From the NCBI GenBank assembly GCA_916610825.1, contig OU744448.1:372001-436000 (forward strand): a DNA stretch of 64,000 nucleotides, in the 5' to 3' direction. The translations under genes and the position numbers were made by a program. Positions 59,266 to 64,000 of the stretch are shown one piece after another; the first letter of the stretch is position 1, and each line of letters begins with the position of its first letter. The notes beneath the pieces are model-generated. The model had not been told where the DNA came from, made no database searches, and worked only from the letters and a program-made list of their open reading frames with translations. This DNA is from Haliclystus octoradiatus (taxonomy: Eukaryota > Cnidaria > Staurozoa > Stauromedusae > Haliclystidae).

Positions 59266-60048
59266 TTATTTACATTTGTGATGATTTAAAGGCCTATCAA
59301 GGAATAAAAAGAAACAGATAACAAAGTGTATTTGTAAGCAGTCGCAAATCTTTGATAGAAAATGCCCTGAGAAAGTAGAAAAGACCACATGGAGATTAGC
59401 CAATGGGAAATCCATTAATTTTAGGAAAACAAAACCAAGACAAGAAATCACAGCCAAACAAAGTGATTTCATTGTAGCTGAATTGCCATGTTGATATTGC
59501 AGTCTTATCCCAGTGGTTACTGCAAATACAATATGAAAGCATAGGGCCATGTCAAAACCATACTTTGTCAGAAAGACAAGTCCGTAACTGGAGACTGAAA
59601 TAACCATGATTAATTGTGATGAAATATTTGATTTTAAATGAAAGTCATTTGACATCACTAAAACCCAAGCGAATATGGGGAGCGTGTACCATTGATCAAG
59701 AATTGCAAAGGGGCAAGTCTGCACACAGATCCTGAGCAGTTGAACAGGTCCGTAGCAGATAGACATCCATGCAAATGTTTTGAGTTTATCTGCTGTAGAA
59801 CATACAGAGGGTTTTTGGCTTGATTGAAGTTTAAATAGCCAGAATAATCCACATATAAGGTAACCAACATTGACAAATGCGTTCATTGGTAGTTTGAAGA
59901 AGGAATCGGGCCACACTTTTTCAGCATAATGTTCAAATCCAATTTCTACAGAGTCACATGGTAATAAGTCTAAATACACAGGTACTGCGCATGTTGAACC
60001 ACCAATTATGACTAAATATAAATTCTGAAAGTTAGATAATATATTCAT
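59266..60048 (-). CDS. TMEM187: TMEM187-family multi-pass membrane protein, single exon
   Basis: Family of unknown function. The frame gives 260 codons from the ATG at 60048 (human 261); an in-frame GTG lies 15 bp upstream. Conserved landmarks are IGFEHYAEKVWP, MNAFVNVGYLICGL, CYGPVQLLRI, ILDQWYTLPIFAWV, SCLGFVFLKLMDFPLA and the C-terminal TFSGHFLSKICDCLQIHFV, matching human TMEM187. About six hydrophobic segments are visible, starting with one at residues 10-30. In humans TMEM187 is next to HCFC1 at Xq28, and here the two are separated only by CDC123. Confidence 0.9.
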   Translation of the reverse strand: MNILSNFQNLYLVIIGGSTCAVPVYLDLLPCDSVEIGFEHYAEKVWPDSFFKLPMNAFVNVGYLICGLFWLFKLQSSQKPSVCSTADKLKTFAWMSICYGPVQLLRICVQTCPFAILDQWYTLPIFAWVLVMSNDFHLKSNISSQLIMVISVSSYGLVFLTKYGFDMALCFHIVFAVTTGIRLQYQHGNSATMKSLCLAVISCLGFVFLKLMDFPLANLHVVFSTFSGHFLSKICDCLQIHFVICFFLFLDRPLNHHKCK

Positions 60049-60217
60049 TATCAAGTATTCCACTTTCTAGGAAGTGCAAGTTAAAAAGAACGCAGTGACT
60101 ATTTGGTAGGCAGTTGCAGCCATTATGATTTGTTTGCGCGTGCGCAGGATGGCAATCTCACCTTTGCGCTAAATTCAAATCAAATCAGGGTTGTCTTGGT
60201 CGACGGTTTGAAACTAT

Positions 60218-60945
60218 TAAGCCCTGGCCAAATGACTTTTTTTATTTCGCCAACATTCATCGGATTTTGTTGAGTTCATTTTCGTCAACATCTTGAGGGT
60301 GGCCAAATGACTTTTTGTTTTCGCCAACATTCATCGGATTTTGTTGAGTTCATTTTCGTCAACAGCGGATGGTATTTTGAGGCTTGGAAGCTAGTCAATC
60401 GAGCCCACCAATCCTGAGACAGGCTACGTCATTGTTGACCAATCAGAGGAAGGTTCATATTTTCAACAAAACTCAACAATGTTGAGGAAATAAAAAGTCA
60501 TTTGGCCACTTCGCCAACATCGGTAGAGAACAATAGAACTCAACAAAATCCGATGAATGTTGAGGAAATTTTTGAATGTATTCAAAATCGAAATTCAACA
60601 AATTCAACATTCAGCCAACAAAATCCGAAAAGGTGAGGGTGGCCAAATGACTTTTTATTTCGCCAACATTCATCGGATTTTGTTGAATTCAACAATGTTG
60701 GCGAAATAAAAAGTCATTTGGCCGGGGCTTAAAGCCCTGGCCAAATGACTTTTTATTTCGCCAACATTGTTGAATTCAACAAAATCCGATGAATGTTGAG
60801 AAAATAAAAAGTCATTTGGCCACCCTCACTTTTTCGGATTTTGTTGGCTGATGTTGAATTTCGATTTTGAATACATTCAAAAATTTCCTCAACATTCATC
60901 GGATTTTGTTGAGTTCTATTGTTCTCTACCGATGTTGGCGGGTAG
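60218..60945. repeat. Palindromic repeat cluster centred on TTAA
   Basis: The sequence 60511-60728 is nearly the reverse complement of 60733-60945, meeting at GGGGC-TTAA-AGCCC. The repeated end sequence GCCCTGGCCAAATGACTTTT ... CGCCAACATT also occurs at 60222 right after TTAA. The layout fits two back-to-back TTAA-targeting (piggyBac-like) non-autonomous elements, or one element inverted into another. Many short copies of ATCGGATTTTGTTGA recur in both orientations. Confidence 0.75.
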
Positions 60946-60976
60946 ATTCTATAACATAGCCAAGTCGTGCGAGCGC

Positions 60977-60984
60977 TGACGTCA
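60977..60984. promoter_or_regulatory. Consensus CRE (TGACGTCA)
   Basis: A perfect palindromic CREB/ATF site, 100 bp upstream of the start of the tentative gene at 61084 and within the spacer upstream of TMEM187. Confidence 0.4.
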
Positions 60985-61083
60985 CATCTGAAGAAGACTG
61001 GTGAGGAAGACACATGACTTTCTGTTCGATTTAAAATTTTATGGTTTGCATTTGAATTTTTTTTGTAAAGCGCAGTGAAATGA

Positions 61084-63016
61084 ATGTGGTTGTTCAAACT
61101 CTCAGCTGTAGGGAATTTAGCTCTGATTATTTGGCATTTAGCTATTGGTATAAAGTTCTGTCAATTCGTACAATGGATATTGCTTGTGAGTAATATTGGA
61201 GTATTTAAATTAATACAAAAGGCATGTTACAGAAACGAAAACCTTGAAAATAAGATGTCCACTAGTTTTCAAGGTAAGATTGGTTAGGGTTATATTATTT
61301 ACAATAGTAGGTTATAGGCGTTATATCTTCTATATCGATTATTATCATTTTAAACAACTGAACAGTCAATTTATAGGCCTACAATTATTCATTTACTTGT
61401 TGACTGCTGTTACAAATTGTAATAGTGCTGCAGGAAGTGACCAAGTGTAGGGAAATGATAGTAACATATTGGTAAAATCCCATAGAAATATGTGTGTTGT
61501 ATTTGGTATGATATTATAAAGTAAAGTTTAATCATGTCCAAGAATATATAAACATGTTTGATAATTTTTAGTAATAATTAACTTTTTTTGTCTACAGGTT
61601 TGAACATAGTTTTAAACTATAAATAGGCCTACACTATATTTACTTGAGTAGAATTTGTTTTGGAATGGAATCATGATTGTATATAACGCTTTCGATATGC
61701 AATGTAACTGTATATGAATTTGTGTTACTATATAACTATAAGCCACATATTTGACAAGGGATTTACGACGTTATCAAACAGCTAATTAACAGCCATTGTG
61801 CTGTGCAAATGATTTATGCAAGATATCCAAATAATGCTGCAAGCAGCAAAGGTTACTGATTAGTAAGATGTTTCATAAATTTGGATATATTGCATAACGT
61901 AGGCTACTTGCACAGCACAATGGCTGTTAACTGTAATGGGTCAAATAAAGGAGGTCATTGGTGTTTTTATAAAAATTCATCTCCTATCAAGGATCGAGAG
62001 TCTAGACGTTGTAGATTGTTATACACTCTCGAATATGGATTTAATAATATCCCAATAGTAATTTGAATAGTAGGCTACACTATCAACCAAATAATTTCTC
62101 CAAAGACGAAGTGATGATTTCAATGGTAATGATAGCAATATTAATAGCCTAGCCCAGTAACCCTATTCCTTTACTTCTGCCGCTGTATAATTCAAATGAA
62201 GCGAACAATGGTGACTACGTTATTTGGATCCTGAATTCGATATTTACGCCATGTGATATCCGCTATTACGGACATCTATCATTTCCACTGTCACAAAAAA
62301 ATTCCCATGACACCGCAAAGTCGAGCAAATACATTGTTTAACTTCAGCAACGTGATGACATCATTTTATGCAGGAATCAATCTGAGTTTTCACAACGACA
62401 TACAAAGAAAAAAGTGACTTGAAAGAATTCCAATGACATCGCTGAATTTTCATTAAATACGATTAGAAAGCTACTTGCATGGCTCGCAGCAATAATTAAT
62501 GACTATGTTGAACTGTAGGGCTAGGCTATTTTATCTTCAATAATAAATCATTCAAAATTTGCCACGAGTAGGCCTATAGATAGACCACTCTCGTACATTT
62601 GGGCATGGTTTATAGCTAAGCATATATATATGAAGCAGAAATTACATAAATTCATTTGGTGGTTCTGCACACAATTCACACTTCCAGCCAATGGCTTTAG
62701 CCGAATCCGTAACCTTTTCCTTCACTGAAATTTGACAATTCCTGTGAAAGTGTTATTTGCAAACACAGCATTCTGTTTTCGGGTTAACTTTCGTTGCTGT
62801 TGTTTCTACTTATTCTATTTATCCACTCTCGACATCCGTATTGGAACATTTTGGGGTTCCTTTGATGTAAATTATTCTTAGTTAGTGTCAATTAATGTTG
62901 CAAATTTTCAATTTTCAGGAGAGGTCAACTGGGTAGCCTCAAGATGTTGCTATGGTGTACTCTTGATTATTATGTGGTCATGCGTGTCACCATTACCTTG
63001 GCCTGTTCTAGATTAG
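61084..63016 (+). CDS. Tentative two-exon membrane protein, 95 residues
   Basis: This model is weak. Exon 61084-61273 starts MWLFKLSAVGNLALIIWHLA, with hydrophobic stretches, and ends at a good donor (CAAG|GTAAGA). The next exon (62919-63016, acceptor TTTTCAG) continues in phase as GEVNWVASRCCYGVLLIIMW and reaches a stop. An exact or near-exact second copy of this exon and acceptor lies at 63195-63292, so either could serve as the last exon. An upstream ATG at 61080 opens a short frame in another register. The protein is not recognised; the composition suggests two or three membrane spans. Confidence 0.3.
61786..61935. repeat. 150-bp hairpin MITE
   Basis: TTAACAGCCATTGTGCTGTG (from 61788) is matched inverted by CACAGCACAATGGCTGTTAA (to about 61934). 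Inner similarity extends through ATATCCAAAT. It lies in the presumed intron of the tentative gene. Confidence 0.75.
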
Positions 63017-63459
63017 TCCACAACATACAAATATTGATTATAAGATTATTGACTTTATAATATTTGCTGGTTATATTTGATCATTATTTGTGTCATGTTT
63101 CAAAATACGTCACTTGGTACAAACTATCAGTCGACTAATCTATTTTTTGTTTGTATTCACTTGTATTTGAAGTGATAGTTATTTCAATTTTCAGGAGAGG
63201 TCAACTGGGTAGCCTCAAGATGTTGCTATGGTGTACTCTTGATTATTATGTGGTCATGCGTGTCACCATTACCTTGGCCTGTTCTAGATTAGTCCACAAC
63301 ATACAAATATTGATTATAAGATTATTGACTTTATAATATTTGCTGGTTATATTTGATCATTATTTGTGTCATGTTTCAAAATACGTCACTTGGTACAAAC
63401 TATCAGTCGACTAATCTATTTTTTGTTCGTATTCACTTGTATTTGAAGTGATAGTTATA
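62908..63459. repeat. 276-bp tandem direct duplication
   Basis: The sequence from TTTCAATTTTCAGGAGAGGT to about 63183 is repeated from 63184 to 63459 with a constant 276-bp offset and almost no differences. It includes a splice-acceptor-like TTTTCAG and the putative last exon of the tentative gene. Confidence 0.9.
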
Positions 63460-63509
63460 TAATATTTGAAATGAAATTCCATGGTAGCCTACAGTTATAA
63501 ATGTGTGGA

Positions 63510-63807
63510 CAGGGGCGTCGGAGCTGGGGGTATAAGGGCAGTAGGTGCCCTTATGTGTAAGTATCATAAACTTTCCAGATCAACCACGTTAAAGGAAGAT
63601 GAAAAAACAACAGTACAACAACAACAAGCGTATGCTATACATGTCTGTGACCTAGGTGGTAGGTGTCCATTTTGCTTGACGAAATGTCTCAAAAATTTTT
63701 TGGGAAATTGGGGGGGGGCAACAACATTGTACAGTGAAAACATTTTTGCTGCAAGGTGCCCTTTATGCGGGGTCTGCCTCTGTTGTCTTATGGCTCCGGC
63801 GCTCCTG
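63510..63807. mobile_element. 298-bp hAT-like non-autonomous element
   Basis: The termini CAGGGGCGTCGGAGC (63510) and, inverted, CAGGAGCGCCGGAGC (63807) match at 13 of 15 positions. Flanks share GTGTGGA (63503-63509 and 63808-63814), a 7-bp duplication that may be an imperfect 8. The subterminal region has GGTGCCCTTATG inverted as CATAAAGGGCACC. There is no coding potential. The remaining 193 bp of the window show nothing recognisable. Confidence 0.7.
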
Positions 63808-64000
63808 GTGTGGAGGTCATAGTTTTTAAAGTCACGGTCCTCCGTTGTCCTTTCTTTGGTAAATTGACACAATTTTCCAGATTGTGTTGTTGTTTCATTC
63901 CCAATTTTTCAGGAGGAGTATTTTGCATAAAAATTCCCAAAAACCCCAACCAACAGAGAAGCTATCCCACAACTCCCACCATCTTGTTTCTTTTTTCCTT

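Overview
The window is nuclear DNA from an animal: AT-rich, with compact multi-exon genes using GT-AG introns, and mobile elements filling introns and spacers. Bilaterian genes (ATG7, GATM, HCF1, NUDT6, TMEM187) and the repeat style suggest a marine invertebrate deuterostome, such as an echinoderm or hemichordate. That placement is inference; the sequence does not name the species. Exon models were built by reading splice sites and phases by eye against remembered family features. No alignment was run.

Layout of genes. 172-3745 (-): RFC3, clamp-loader subunit, 9 exons. 4282-9079 (-): cyclin G/I family, 6 exons. 10004-18636 (-): ATG7, the E1-like autophagy enzyme, 20 exons, 698 codons. 18.7-28 kb: a gene-poor block of nested transposons. 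28097-32502 (-): an intact Gypsy-class LTR retrotransposon with identical LTRs, sitting about 50 bp upstream of the start of GATM (creatine biosynthesis, 32558-35034, +). 35231-38510 (-): a Gfo/Idh/MocA-type oxidoreductase, tail-to-tail with GATM. 38.5-42.5 kb: repeats only. 42556-44693 (+): NUDT6-like Nudix protein. 45623-46657 (-): a small four-exon gene I do not recognise. 47382-57342 (-): HCF1, host cell factor, 18 exons. 57811-58794 (+): single-exon CDC123, divergent from HCF1. 59266-60048 (-): TMEM187. 61084-63016 (+): a tentative small membrane-protein gene with a tandemly duplicated last exon.

The genes are independent housekeeping units, not an operon or pathway cluster. Two neighbour relationships stand out. 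HCF1 and TMEM187 are also neighbours at human Xq28, and here an intronless CDC123 lies between them. A piece of GATM (exon 4 plus flanking intron) is duplicated inside an ATG7 intron some 16 kb away.

The most unusual DNA is structural: a 2-kb near-perfect palindrome in an HCF1 intron, a second palindrome with about 215-bp arms centred on TTAA at 60730, a fold-back minisatellite at 40.9-41.8 kb, a 158-bp-LTR TRIM element in an RFC3 intron, and a DNA transposon whose 8-bp target duplication interrupts a reverse-transcriptase frame.
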